A DNA stretch of 16,832 nucleotides from Flavobacterium psychrophilum (lineage in GTDB: Bacteria > Bacteroidota > Bacteroidia > Flavobacteriales > Flavobacteriaceae). A model generated the notes under the pieces. The model did not search any database. It saw only the letters and a list, made by a program, of their open reading frames with translations, and was not told the origin of the DNA. This document shows, piece after piece, positions 8,251-15,811 of the stretch. The stretch's first letter is position 1. Every line of letters starts with the position of its first letter. The translations under genes were made by a program, and so were the position numbers. The stretch lies in NCBI GenBank assembly GCA_945872875.1, contig CAMCBB010000035.1, positions 1 to 16,832 of the forward strand, in the 5' to 3' direction.

Positions 8251-8994
8251 TTATCTTCTGTAAGAAAAACCAAAAGCAATATAGTTTTTGGGAGCATTTT
8301 CTGAAATTCCTATGCCCGATGACAAATCTAGCATAAAATTATTGTTTATCAAATAAGTAATTCCTCCATCAAAACTATGATTTGATTGCTGTATTTGTGG
8401 AATAAACCCAAAAAGCTCTATGTAACTACCTAACTTTTCTGTAATTGAATACCCTGTAGTTACCGTGTAAATAAAAGTTGGTTCTGGTGAAAAGCCATCC
8501 CATTCGGCACCCAAATTATAACTGAATGACATTTTTTGGGATAGTGAATGCTGCATTACAAATCGAAATTTCGGAAAAACAAAATCGGTTTTGTATTCAT
8601 TCGAAGCCGCTTTTGGCAAACCAATATGTCCTATAAATGAAGTTTTTGGTACAATACCATTTTCTTCAGTAAGCGCTACTTTAAATCCAATATATATTGG
8701 AGAAAATCCATTAACCTTTTCATTTATTATTTCTTCTGATAAAAATTCAGTTATCAAACGCAATTCGAAATTTTTTGTTACACCATATTTCCAAAGCGCG
8801 GTTGGCAAACTGTTTTTTTTATAAAGCGCATCGTTTTTTTGAAATGTAAAACCCATTTCAACTTGAAACATTCCTATAGGAACAATTGCCGGTGTTTCTG
8901 TTTGGTCGGGTCTGTCAGCTTGAATGGGCTCAATTTCTTGAGCGTATATTGCAGCAGAAATAAAAAGAAAAACTAGTACAATTTTAGATTTCAT
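8251..8994 (-). CDS. Outer-membrane beta-barrel protein, MetA-like transporter family
   Basis: This is a 247-residue exported protein. The chosen ATG (8992-8994) starts MKSKIVLVFLFISAAIYAQE, a clean Sec signal peptide cut near AQ; an in-frame TTG 18 nt upstream is less likely because it lies against a TAGTTTTG promoter-like element. The mature N-terminus has ADRPDQTETP, typical of Bacteroidetes proteins in the 'phenol MetA degradation/transporter' beta-barrel group. Alternating polar and hydrophobic strands follow, with repeated Gly-aromatic turns, and the end IAFGFSYRR ends in an aromatic residue near the C-terminus, as barrel proteins do. It is directly joined to crtY (TAA-ATG), so it may serve pigment or lipid export to the outer membrane, but that is inference. 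Transport substrate is unknown. Confidence 0.75.
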   Translation of the reverse strand: MKSKIVLVFLFISAAIYAQEIEPIQADRPDQTETPAIVPIGMFQVEMGFTFQKNDALYKKNSLPTALWKYGVTKNFELRLITEFLSEEIINEKVNGFSPIYIGFKVALTEENGIVPKTSFIGHIGLPKAASNEYKTDFVFPKFRFVMQHSLSQKMSFSYNLGAEWDGFSPEPTFIYTVTTGYSITEKLGSYIELFGFIPQIQQSNHSFDGGITYLINNNFMLDLSSGIGISENAPKNYIAFGFSYRR

Positions 8995-9009
8995 AAATTT
9001 GATTTTAGA

Positions 9010-9017
9010 CAAAACTA
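9010..9017 (-). promoter_or_regulatory. Candidate -7 element for the beta-barrel/crtY unit
   Basis: On the minus strand this is TAGTTTTG, a full match to TAnnTTTG, 15 nt upstream of the chosen ATG. It would give a very short leader. No -33 TTTG is visible, so support is weak. Confidence 0.3.
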
Positions 9018-9163
9018 AAAATATATTTTAAGTATTTCTGATATTTAAATATATTTGTTTTGATGGGTTAATTAATAAAGTAAATAAACGGTAATGCATC
9101 CTAGTTTCGCATACTTTTACTATATTTATCCAAATAAAAATAACTAACAGTAAGTGAATTATT

Positions 9164-9982
9164 ATGTTTCAGACTATTATAGATTATTTTGAAAGTATAG
9201 ATCCAATTTTGGCAGCATTGTATGCTACTTTGTTTACTTGGTTATTAACTGCATTTGGTGCATCATTTGTTTTCTTTTTTAAGAATATGAATCGAGTTGT
9301 TCTAGACGGAATGCTTGGTTTTACTGGTGGTGTAATGATTGCTGCTAGTTTTTGGAGTTTACTTTCTCCGGCAATTGAAATGAGTAAAGGGGAAGGTTTT
9401 GTAAAAGTAATTCCAGCGTCAGTTGGATTTGCTTTAGGAGCTTTATTTATCTTTGCTTTAGACAAGGTTTTACCCCATTTACATATAAATTTTAAAGAAT
9501 CTGAAGGAGTAAAATCGCCATGGCAACGAACCACTTTATTAGTTTTAGCAATTACTTTACATAATATTCCTGAAGGATTGGCTGTTGGAGTACTTTTTGG
9601 AGGAGTTGCCGCAGGTATTCCTGAGGCTTCAATTGCAGGGGCCGTAACACTTGCTATTGGAATTGGAATTCAAAATTTTCCTGAAGGAATAGCCGTTTCA
9701 ATGCCTTTAAGAAGAATGGGAATGAGCCGTTGGAAAAGTTTTATGTATGGTCAATCATCTGCGCTTGTTGAACCTGTTGCGGGAGTTTTAGGAGCCGTTG
9801 CCGTAACCTTTTTTGTGCCGTTACTTCCGTATGCATTAGCTTTTGCGGCAGGAGCAATGATATTTGTAGTTGTTGAAGAAGTAATTCCTGAAACCCAACA
9901 GGATAAAAATACCGATATTGCAACTCTTGGATTAATTGGAGGTTTTATTGTAATGATGACTTTAGATGTAGCCTTAGGCTAA
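9164..9982 (+). CDS. ZIP-family divalent metal transporter (ZupT/GufA-like)
   Basis: This is a 272-residue inner-membrane protein with about eight hydrophobic segments. The metal-site motifs of ZIP transporters are present: HNIPEG at residues 133-138 and NFPEG at 171-175, both followed by small residues on a membrane helix, plus VVVEEVIPE near 235-243. The usual His-rich loop is reduced to PHLHINF at about 104-110. Members bring zinc, iron or other divalent metals into the cytoplasm; the exact metal is unknown here. It starts from the ATG at 9164, after a divergent 169-nt spacer shared with the beta-barrel gene. TATATTTA about 43 nt upstream is a near match to the -7 element. A small exported Cys protein follows after 7 nt. 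Confidence 0.92.
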   Translation: MFQTIIDYFESIDPILAALYATLFTWLLTAFGASFVFFFKNMNRVVLDGMLGFTGGVMIAASFWSLLSPAIEMSKGEGFVKVIPASVGFALGALFIFALDKVLPHLHINFKESEGVKSPWQRTTLLVLAITLHNIPEGLAVGVLFGGVAAGIPEASIAGAVTLAIGIGIQNFPEGIAVSMPLRRMGMSRWKSFMYGQSSALVEPVAGVLGAVAVTFFVPLLPYALAFAAGAMIFVVVEEVIPETQQDKNTDIATLGLIGGFIVMMTLDVALG

Positions 9983-9989
9983 CAAACAT

Positions 9990-10382
9990 ATGAAAATAAA
10001 ACATTTTTTTCTGCTATCCTTTTTGTTTTTTAGCCTTACTTTTTTTGCACAAAGCGAAATAAAAATCACATCAAAAAAATGCAATCCAAAAGCGGGATAC
10101 GGGTTTCAATTGACTAAAGTTTTTGATGATTCTCGATGTCCTGAAGGAGTTACTTGCATATGGGCTGGTGAAGTTTCGGTAGTTTTAAAAGTCTACAAAA
10201 ACAAAAAATACTTTGAGTTAAAAACACTCACTTTTAACGCAAAAAATAAGGAAGAAAATTTCAATTGGTTTGAGAAGTATTTCAGCAAAAAGATAAAATC
10301 AATTGTAGTAGCACCCTATCCCAAAGAAGGGCAAATCTTAAAAATTAAAAATCAATATTTGTCTATTGTTTTTGAAGATTAA
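9990..10382 (+). CDS. Small exported protein with CPxGxxCxWAG motif, function unknown
   Basis: This 130-residue protein begins with a Sec signal peptide (KIKHFFLLSFLFFSLTFFAQ, cleavage near residue 20 or 21), so it is likely periplasmic or surface-exposed. The mature part has three cysteines (C31, C50, C56); C50 and C56 lie in DSRCPEGVTCIWAGEV. This motif recurs, as I remember it, in many uncharacterised secreted bacterial proteins. The rest is basic and predicted beta-rich, ending in IKNQYLSIVFED. It lies 7 nt after the ZIP gene on the same strand and is probably co-transcribed, which suggests a link to metal uptake, but I do not know its function. Its stop codon overlaps the stop codon of the convergent Cys-rich Feo gene. 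Confidence 0.8.
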   Translation: MKIKHFFLLSFLFFSLTFFAQSEIKITSKKCNPKAGYGFQLTKVFDDSRCPEGVTCIWAGEVSVVLKVYKNKKYFELKTLTFNAKNKEENFNWFEKYFSKKIKSIVVAPYPKEGQILKIKNQYLSIVFED

Positions 10383-10501
10383 TTACAGCCACAGTTATCA
10401 TTGTCTCCACAATTTTTTTTTGGTTTTTTCTTTCCAAAAAACTTATTGTATAAATAAGATAAAGCAATTCCTAAAGCAAAGTAAACGAGTATTTGTTGCA
10501 T
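10379..10501 (-). CDS. FeoB-associated Cys-rich membrane protein (40 aa)
   Basis: This is a short gene that simple ORF calling misses. It reads MQQILVYFALGIALSYLYNK, then FFGKKKPKKNCGDNDNCGCN and a TAA stop: one membrane helix (about residues 3-19), a lysine-rich junction that would face the cytoplasm, and a C-terminal Cys tail (C31, C37, C39). The ATG lies one base after the feoB stop. Size, layout and position match the small 'FeoB-associated Cys-rich membrane protein' family that accompanies feoB in Bacteroidetes and Firmicutes and may take the place of FeoC. A role in iron binding or in FeoB regulation is inferred. Its 3' end overlaps the convergent gene at 9990-10382 by 4 nt. Confidence 0.88.
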   Translation of the reverse strand: MQQILVYFALGIALSYLYNKFFGKKKPKKNCGDNDNCGCN

Positions 10502-10502
10502 T

Positions 10503-12593
10503 TTAATTCAAAATTTGATACGCCAATAAAGCTGATAAATAGGCCAATCCACTCATAAATAGTAATTGTATTAAAGGCCATTTCCAAGAATTAGTCTCTT
10601 TTTTTACAATTGCCAAAGTACTTATGCATTGCATTGCAAGTGCATAATATATTAAGAGAGAAATACCAGTTGCAAAGTTAAATGTTTTGCTTCCGTCTTC
10701 GCGGATTTCATTTTTCATTTGCTCTTTTATGGTTGCCTCTTCATCGCTATGATTACCTACACTATATATGGTGGCCAAAGTCCCTACAAATACTTCACGA
10801 GCCGCAAATGAACTTACTACAGCAATGCCTATTTTCCAATCGTAACCTAATGGTTTTATTGAAGGCTCAATATATTTTCCAATAGTACCAATATAGGAAT
10901 GCTCTAATTTGTACTCGCTTAGTTTATTCTCATAATTCGAATCGGTACTCTTTATAGTTTTTGAAACTATATTTTGAGCATTTCCAAAAGTAGCATCAGG
11001 CCCATGAGAACCTAAAAACCATAATATAATTGAAATGGCTAATATTATTTTTCCGGCTCCAAATACAAAGGCTTTGGTTTTCTCAATAATATTAATGGCT
11101 ACATTTTTGAATAACGGAATTTTATAACTCGGCATTTCAACCACGAAATACGATTTGGAACTTATTTTTAATATTTTATTTAATATATATGCCGACAGCA
11201 ACGCCATTCCGAACCCCAATAAATACAATCCCATAAGGGTTAATCCTTGTAAACTTAGGAAACCAAAAATTCGTTGTTGCGGAATTATCAAGGAAATTAA
11301 AATAGCATAAACCGGTAATCTTGCCGAACAAGTAATAAAAGGAGTAACCAAAATGGTTATTAATCGTTCCTTCCAATTTTCAATGTTTCGGGCACCCATA
11401 ATTGCCGGAATTGCACAGGCAGTTCCAGAAATTAATGGCACAATACTTTTTCCAGAAAGTCCATATCGGCGCATGATTTTATCCATTAAAAAAACCACAC
11501 GACTCATATACCCGCTTTCCTCTAAAACAGAAATAAACAGAAATAAGAAGGCAATCTGTGGAATAAATATTAAGATCCCGCCTATTCCCGGAATGATTCC
11601 TTCGCTAATTAAGTTCGTAAATTCGCCTGCAGGCAAATTCATTTTGGCATAAGAAGCCAAATCGGCAAAGGATCGATCAATATAATCCATTGGAATGCTA
11701 CTCCAATCAAAAATAGATTGAAAGATTCCAAATAAAATCACAAAGAAAATCAGGTAACCAAATACTTTGTGGGTCAATACCCGATCCAGTTTTGCTCTTA
11801 CATCGGTTGCTTTTGATTGATCAATTTTCTGTCCTAATTTTAAAGTTTCGTTTATAAATTGGTAGCGCTTGATGGTTTCCTTTTGTTGCAATTGCTTCAG
11901 GTCGGCATGCGATTTTGTAAACGAACTTTCCATTTCGTTTCTCTCTAAATTCAAAAAATTTACATCTTGGGTAATCACCAACCAAAGTTTGTATACCAGT
12001 TGATTTGGGAATGTTTTTTTTAATTTCTCAAAATATTCTGGGTCAATAGAAGAAGCATTTAAGCAAGGTAAAGTAGGTAGCGATTCGTAATTTAGAATCA
12101 GTTCTTTTATTTTTTCAATTCCGATGTTTTTTCTAGAACTCACCAAAGCTATTTTGGTTTGCAGCTGTTTTTCAAGAAACGGAATATTTAATTCAATCCC
12201 TTTTAGTTGCATTCGGTCACTCATATTGATGACCAAAATAGTTGGGATTTCTAAATCTTTAATTTGAGTAAAAAGAAGCAGGTTTCGTTTTAAATTTTCA
12301 ACTTCAGAAACCACAACCACCAAATCGGGATAGTTTTCATCTTTTTTATTTAAGAGCAATTCAATCACCACATTTTCATCAATAGAACTAGCGTTTAAAC
12401 TGTAGGTTCCCGGTAAATCGATGATAGTTGCTTTGGTAGTTTCGTTGAGTTTGCAAGCACCAATTTTCTTTTCTACGGTGATTCCAGGATAATTCCCAAC
12501 TTGTTGGTGCAAGCCGGTAAGCTGGTTAAAAACCGAAGTTTTTCCAGTATTTGGGTTTCCAATTAGCGCAACTTTTATGGTGTCTTTAGTCAT
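10503..12593 (-). CDS. feoB: Ferrous iron transport protein FeoB
   Basis: This is a 696-residue inner-membrane Fe(II) transporter with an N-terminal G protein. G1 is GNPNTGKTS (12-20), the G2 region is GITVEKK (about 37-43), G3 is DLPG (59-62) and G4 is NMSD (123-126). A guanine-dissociation-inhibitor-like helical spacer follows to about 270, then the membrane part with the two inverted gate motifs, SGTACAIPAIMGARN and TPFITCSARLPVY, and the conserved AAREVFVGTLATIY and MQCISTLAIVKKET. The conserved gate cysteines are present, so the protein looks functional. Its ATG overlaps the end of feoA by 8 nt and the Cys-rich small gene follows one base after its stop. No Fur-type palindrome was recognised upstream of the operon. 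Confidence 0.97.
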   Translation of the reverse strand: MTKDTIKVALIGNPNTGKTSVFNQLTGLHQQVGNYPGITVEKKIGACKLNETTKATIIDLPGTYSLNASSIDENVVIELLLNKKDENYPDLVVVVSEVENLKRNLLLFTQIKDLEIPTILVINMSDRMQLKGIELNIPFLEKQLQTKIALVSSRKNIGIEKIKELILNYESLPTLPCLNASSIDPEYFEKLKKTFPNQLVYKLWLVITQDVNFLNLERNEMESSFTKSHADLKQLQQKETIKRYQFINETLKLGQKIDQSKATDVRAKLDRVLTHKVFGYLIFFVILFGIFQSIFDWSSIPMDYIDRSFADLASYAKMNLPAGEFTNLISEGIIPGIGGILIFIPQIAFLFLFISVLEESGYMSRVVFLMDKIMRRYGLSGKSIVPLISGTACAIPAIMGARNIENWKERLITILVTPFITCSARLPVYAILISLIIPQQRIFGFLSLQGLTLMGLYLLGFGMALLSAYILNKILKISSKSYFVVEMPSYKIPLFKNVAINIIEKTKAFVFGAGKIILAISIILWFLGSHGPDATFGNAQNIVSKTIKSTDSNYENKLSEYKLEHSYIGTIGKYIEPSIKPLGYDWKIGIAVVSSFAAREVFVGTLATIYSVGNHSDEEATIKEQMKNEIREDGSKTFNFATGISLLIYYALAMQCISTLAIVKKETNSWKWPLIQLLFMSGLAYLSALLAYQILN

Positions 12594-12828
12594 TATCAGA
12601 ATTATTAACGACTACCTTAATTTCTTTGGCTGTTTCTAACCGAATGGCAACATGCGAATCGTTTACATTAAAATATAGCGGGCAACCAAAGGGTGCTATT
12701 TGAATCAATTCAATCGTGTTGCCGGGTAAACATCCCATTTCGAGTAATTTTAAGGGAATAGTGTCCACATCAAAGTGAACGATGATGGCTTTTTGCCCAA
12801 TTTTAAGATCTCCAACGGTAATTTGCAC
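12586..12828 (-). CDS. feoA: Ferrous iron transport protein FeoA
   Basis: This 80-residue SH3-like cytoplasmic protein assists FeoB. It has the standard motifs LLEMGCLPGNTIEL (about 28-41), APFGCPLYFNV and HVAIRLETAKEI. The start appears to be GTG at 12826-12828: the upstream in-frame sequence has no ATG before a stop, and FeoA proteins usually begin right at a V/L-x-x-L-K-x-G-like segment, here VGDLKIGQ. It overlaps feoB by 8 nt, indicating translational coupling. A candidate promoter element (TACTTTTG) lies 26 nt upstream of the GTG, leaving a leader of about 20 nt. Confidence 0.94.
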   Translation of the reverse strand: MQITVGDLKIGQKAIIVHFDVDTIPLKLLEMGCLPGNTIELIQIAPFGCPLYFNVNDSHVAIRLETAKEIKVVVNNSDND

Positions 12829-12854
12829 GTCTTTATTTAGATTGAATTAAAATA

Positions 12855-12862
12855 CAAAAGTA
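12855..12862 (-). promoter_or_regulatory. Candidate -7 element of the feo operon promoter
   Basis: On the minus strand this is TACTTTTG, a full match to TAnnTTTG, in the 84-nt gap between the Sco-like gene and feoA. It lies 26 nt upstream of the feoA GTG. A matching -33 TTTG is not evident, so it is supported by the -7 match and position only. Confidence 0.4.
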
Positions 12863-12912
12863 CGTATTTGCAATGAAAATTCTATGATAAATGTTAGGTT
12901 TAGAAATAATTT

Positions 12913-13608
12913 TTAATCCGCTTCAGTGCAAAGAAAATTAATATCTTCTAATAGTTGTTTCACATTTTTTATTCCAGGTTCGGTAGGGCCGTCTAGGTTG
13001 GTGCCGTCATAAAATCCGCGAACGCGCCTTTTGGAATCAATTAAAACAAAATTTTCGGTGTGCACCATATCATACATTTCGGATGGATTTCCGGTTTTAA
13101 CCGCCAAATATGATTTTCGAGCAATGTAATAAATGTCTTTTTTGTTTCCGGTTACTAAGTTCCATTTGCTGTCGATCACTCCTTTTTCAAGTGCATATTT
13201 TTTTAATATCGAAACGCTATCAATATCCGGTGTAACCGAATGCGAAAGCAACATTACATTTGGATTATTCTTAATTTGATTTTGCAGCCAAACCATATTA
13301 TTGGTCATTTTTGGACAAATAGAACGGCACGTAGTAAAGAAAAAATCGGCTACATAAATTTTGCCTGCATAGTCTTTTTGAGTGATAGTTTTTCCGTTTT
13401 GATTGGTAAACGAAAAATCGGCAATGGTGTGATCTAAAGCTACATATTGAACGGTGGAATCTACCATTTCTGGATTAACATCACTTGGATTGAAAATTGG
13501 TAAGGATTTTTTTGGTTTCAATACCGTGTAAAAAGCAGTTATAGTGATTATGGAAAATACCACAAAAAAGCCCACAAATATTCGGTATTCTTTAAGTTTA
13601 CGTAACAT
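12913..13608 (-). CDS. Sco1/SenC/PrrC-family copper protein
   Basis: This is a 231-residue thioredoxin-fold protein with an N-terminal membrane anchor (about residues 10-30) and a periplasmic domain. The copper-binding motif is FFFTTCRSICPKM with C94 and C98 (CxxxC), and the third ligand is H183 in DMVHTENFVLID. All three Cu ligands known from Sco1 proteins are present. Such proteins deliver copper to the CuA site of cytochrome c oxidase or act as thiol reductases. No oxidase genes are in the window, so the partner is unknown. It is divergent from the M13 peptidase and upstream of feoA on the same strand, but each has its own promoter motif. A further cysteine lies near the C-terminus (C227). 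Confidence 0.92.
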   Translation of the reverse strand: MLRKLKEYRIFVGFFVVFSIITITAFYTVLKPKKSLPIFNPSDVNPEMVDSTVQYVALDHTIADFSFTNQNGKTITQKDYAGKIYVADFFFTTCRSICPKMTNNMVWLQNQIKNNPNVMLLSHSVTPDIDSVSILKKYALEKGVIDSKWNLVTGNKKDIYYIARKSYLAVKTGNPSEMYDMVHTENFVLIDSKRRVRGFYDGTNLDGPTEPGIKNVKQLLEDINFLCTEAD

Positions 13609-13618
13609 CTTTTTTTTT

Positions 13619-13626
13619 CAAAGGTA
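13619..13626 (-). promoter_or_regulatory. Candidate -7 element of the Sco-like gene promoter
   Basis: On the minus strand this is TACCTTTG, a full TAnnTTTG match, 10 nt upstream of the ATG. This implies a very short leader. It forms the left half of a divergent promoter region shared with the M13 peptidase gene. Confidence 0.4.
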
Positions 13627-13689
13627 CGAAACAACTCATTTTTATAAAAATAGTTTTATTAACTCAGTTAGATTATTTGATTTTTTTCA

Positions 13690-13717
13690 TTTGGTTTATC
13701 AAAAATTAATAGATTTG
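13690..13717 (+). promoter_or_regulatory. Probable promoter of the M13 peptidase gene
   Basis: TTTG at 13690-13693 and TAGATTTG at 13710-13717 are separated by 16 nt and match both halves of the Bacteroidetes sigma promoter (-33 TTTG, -7 TAnnTTTG). The start of transcription would fall near 13722, leaving about 19 nt before the ATG at 13741. This argues against the in-frame GTG at 13717 as the translation start. Confidence 0.6.
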
Positions 13718-13740
13718 TGGAAACAATCAATAATTATAAT

Positions 13741-15795
13741 ATGAAAATACAGACTTCAATTAAGTTGGGCTTTTTGGCAGCAGGATTAATATCCTTAAGC
13801 CAAGGAATTGCACAACAAAAAAACCCGGGAATAGCCGTTGATTTAATGGATAAATCGGTGCGTCCAAATGATAATTTCTTTCAATTTGTTAATGGAACTT
13901 GGTTAAAGAACACCGCAATCCCTGCAGATAAAACCCGTTGGGGAAGTTTTGACGAATTGCGTCAAAATACCGATAAAGATGCCTTAGCAATTTTGAATGC
14001 AGCATCAAAAGACCCAAAATACAAATCGAATACCGATCAAGGGAAAGCGATTAATATCTACAAATCGGTTATGGATACTGTGGCTAGAAACAAGCAAGGT
14101 ATTAAACCAATTCAGGCAGATTTAGCTAAAATTAATGCCATTAAAAATACGGCTGATTTGCAAAAATTATTAATGGAGACCGAAGCTGTTGGTGGAGGTG
14201 CTGGATTTTTTGGTTTCGGAATAGGAGCTGATGAAAAAAACAGCAATAGAAATATAGTAAGTTTAGGACCTGGTTCTTTAGGCTTACCAGATAGAGATTA
14301 TTATGTTTCTGAAGATAAAGATTCTAAAGAAAAAAGAGAAAAATATGTATTGCATCTGGCTAAAATGCTTCAATACATTGGAGAAAATCCAGCACAAGCA
14401 AAAGAAGATGCTGAGAAAATCCTTGCTTTAGAGATTCAAATGTCTAAACCAAGATTAGACAGAGTAGAACGAAGAGATAGTAAAAAACAATACAATCCAA
14501 CGGCTATTTCCGATTTGAAAAAAATGGTGCCAATCATGGATTGGAATTCTTATTTGAAAGGAATCGGAATTGCAAAAGTAGATACTGTAAATATATCACA
14601 ACCAAGATATATGGCTGCTTTGCAAACTATATTTTCTGAAAATAAAGTAGAAGATTGGAAAGCATACATGCGTTGGATGTTATTGAGAAGCGCTGCAGGA
14701 CAACTTTCTACAGAAATTGAAACGGCTAACTGGGAGTTTTATGGTAAAGCTTTAACTGGAGCTTTAAAACAAAGACCGCGTCATGAAAAAGCATTGCAAG
14801 TTGTAAATGGAACTGTTGGTGAATCATTAGGTAAATTATATGTAGAGAAAATGTTCCCAGCTCAGGCTAAAACAAAAGCCTATAACATGATTCAAAATAT
14901 TATTCGTGCTTACAGAGCAAGAATTAATAATTTGACTTGGATGTCTCCAGAGACCAAAACAAAAGCAATTGAAAAATTAGAAAAATTAACCATCAAAATT
15001 GGTTATCCAGACAAATGGGAAGATTACTCTGCAATGGTAGTAAAAAGTCCAGCGGAAGGCGGAAGCTATTTTGAAAACATGAAAAATGTGTCTAGTTGGG
15101 GATGGAAAAAAGATTTAGCTAAATTGGGTAAACCAGTTGATAAAACCGAATGGGGAATGTCACCACAAACGGTAAATGCATACTATAATCCTTCGTATAA
15201 CGAAATTGTATTCCCAGCTGCAATCTTACAACCACCTTTCTATGATTATAAAGCTGACGAAGCAGTTAATTATGGTGGAATTGGAGCAGTTATTGGTCAT
15301 GAAATTTCTCATGGTTTTGATGATGAGGGAGCTACTTTCAACGCAGATGGAAATTTAATTGATTGGTGGACTGCAGATGATTTAGCTAAATTTACTGCCT
15401 TAGGCGGTGCTTTAGCAGATCAATACTCAGCATTAGAGCCACTTCCAGGAACACATGTTGACGGTAAATTTACATTAGGAGAAAACATTGGAGATTTAGG
15501 CGGAATTAACGCTGCTTATGATGGGTTACAATTGTACCTAAAAGAAAATGGAAATCCAGGATTAATTGACGGATACACTCCAGAGCAACGTTTATTTATT
15601 TCTTGGGCAACCATTTGGAGAAGTAAAATCCGTGATGAAGCTTTGAAAAATCAAGTAAAAACCGATCCGCATTCACCAGGAATGTACCGTGCCTATGTGC
15701 CGCTTACAAACTTAGATACTTTCTTTCAAGCATTTGATATTAAAGAAGGTGACGGAATGTATGTAACGCCAGAAAAACGAGTTAAAATTTGGTAA
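13741..15795 (+). CDS. pepO: Secreted M13-family metallopeptidase (neprilysin/PepO-like)
   Basis: This 684-residue zinc endopeptidase has a signal peptide (GFLAAGLISLSQGIAQ, cut near residue 25) and no lipobox cysteine, so it is probably periplasmic or secreted. The N-terminal M13 domain starts with DLMDKSVRPNDNFFQFVNGTW. The catalytic domain contains NAYYNPSYNEIVFPAAILQPPF, then GHEISHGFDDEG with zinc ligands H520 and H524 and catalytic E521, and ENIGDLGG with the third ligand E581 and supporting D585. It ends in the usual KRVKIW. All catalytic residues are intact and the length is normal for the family. M13 enzymes cut oligopeptides; the substrate here is unknown. The ATG at 13741 is preferred over a GTG 24 nt upstream that overlaps the promoter. 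It stands alone, with its own promoter and terminator. Confidence 0.95.
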   Translation: MKIQTSIKLGFLAAGLISLSQGIAQQKNPGIAVDLMDKSVRPNDNFFQFVNGTWLKNTAIPADKTRWGSFDELRQNTDKDALAILNAASKDPKYKSNTDQGKAINIYKSVMDTVARNKQGIKPIQADLAKINAIKNTADLQKLLMETEAVGGGAGFFGFGIGADEKNSNRNIVSLGPGSLGLPDRDYYVSEDKDSKEKREKYVLHLAKMLQYIGENPAQAKEDAEKILALEIQMSKPRLDRVERRDSKKQYNPTAISDLKKMVPIMDWNSYLKGIGIAKVDTVNISQPRYMAALQTIFSENKVEDWKAYMRWMLLRSAAGQLSTEIETANWEFYGKALTGALKQRPRHEKALQVVNGTVGESLGKLYVEKMFPAQAKTKAYNMIQNIIRAYRARINNLTWMSPETKTKAIEKLEKLTIKIGYPDKWEDYSAMVVKSPAEGGSYFENMKNVSSWGWKKDLAKLGKPVDKTEWGMSPQTVNAYYNPSYNEIVFPAAILQPPFYDYKADEAVNYGGIGAVIGHEISHGFDDEGATFNADGNLIDWWTADDLAKFTALGGALADQYSALEPLPGTHVDGKFTLGENIGDLGGINAAYDGLQLYLKENGNPGLIDGYTPEQRLFISWATIWRSKIRDEALKNQVKTDPHSPGMYRAYVPLTNLDTFFQAFDIKEGDGMYVTPEKRVKIW

Positions 15796-15811
15796 TCAAA
15801 ATAGAATAAGT

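Noticed and set aside
8995..9012. Earlier TTG start for the beta-barrel protein, adding six residues
   Set aside because: The ATG gives a standard signal peptide, and the TTG touches the TAGTTTTG element.
9041..9052. Perfect palindrome ATATTTAAATAT in the divergent spacer between the barrel and ZIP genes
   Set aside because: It consists only of A and T in a very AT-rich spacer, so chance is likely, and it does not resemble a known Fur or Zur operator.
9184..9534. Open frame of 116 codons on the minus strand inside the ZIP gene
   Set aside because: It is fully antisense to a well-supported transporter, and its composition (Lys/Pro/Asn-rich, no motif) is what the reverse reading of membrane-helix codons gives.
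10412..10439. T-rich/A-rich hairpin (TTTTTTGG ... CCAAAAAA) considered as terminator for the convergent genes
   Set aside because: It lies within the Cys-rich small gene, where it encodes the FFGKKKPKK stretch, has only two G-C pairs and lacks a following T run.
11353..11652. Open frame of 99 codons on the plus strand inside feoB
   Set aside because: It is antisense to conserved FeoB membrane segments, with no start-site signal and no recognisable protein family.
12829..12912. Search for a Fur box upstream of feoA
   Set aside because: No GATAAT-type repeat or comparable palindrome was found in the spacer.
13717..13740. Earlier GTG start for the M13 peptidase, adding METINNYN
   Set aside because: The GTG overlaps the -7 promoter element, and the extension would precede a normal signal peptide.
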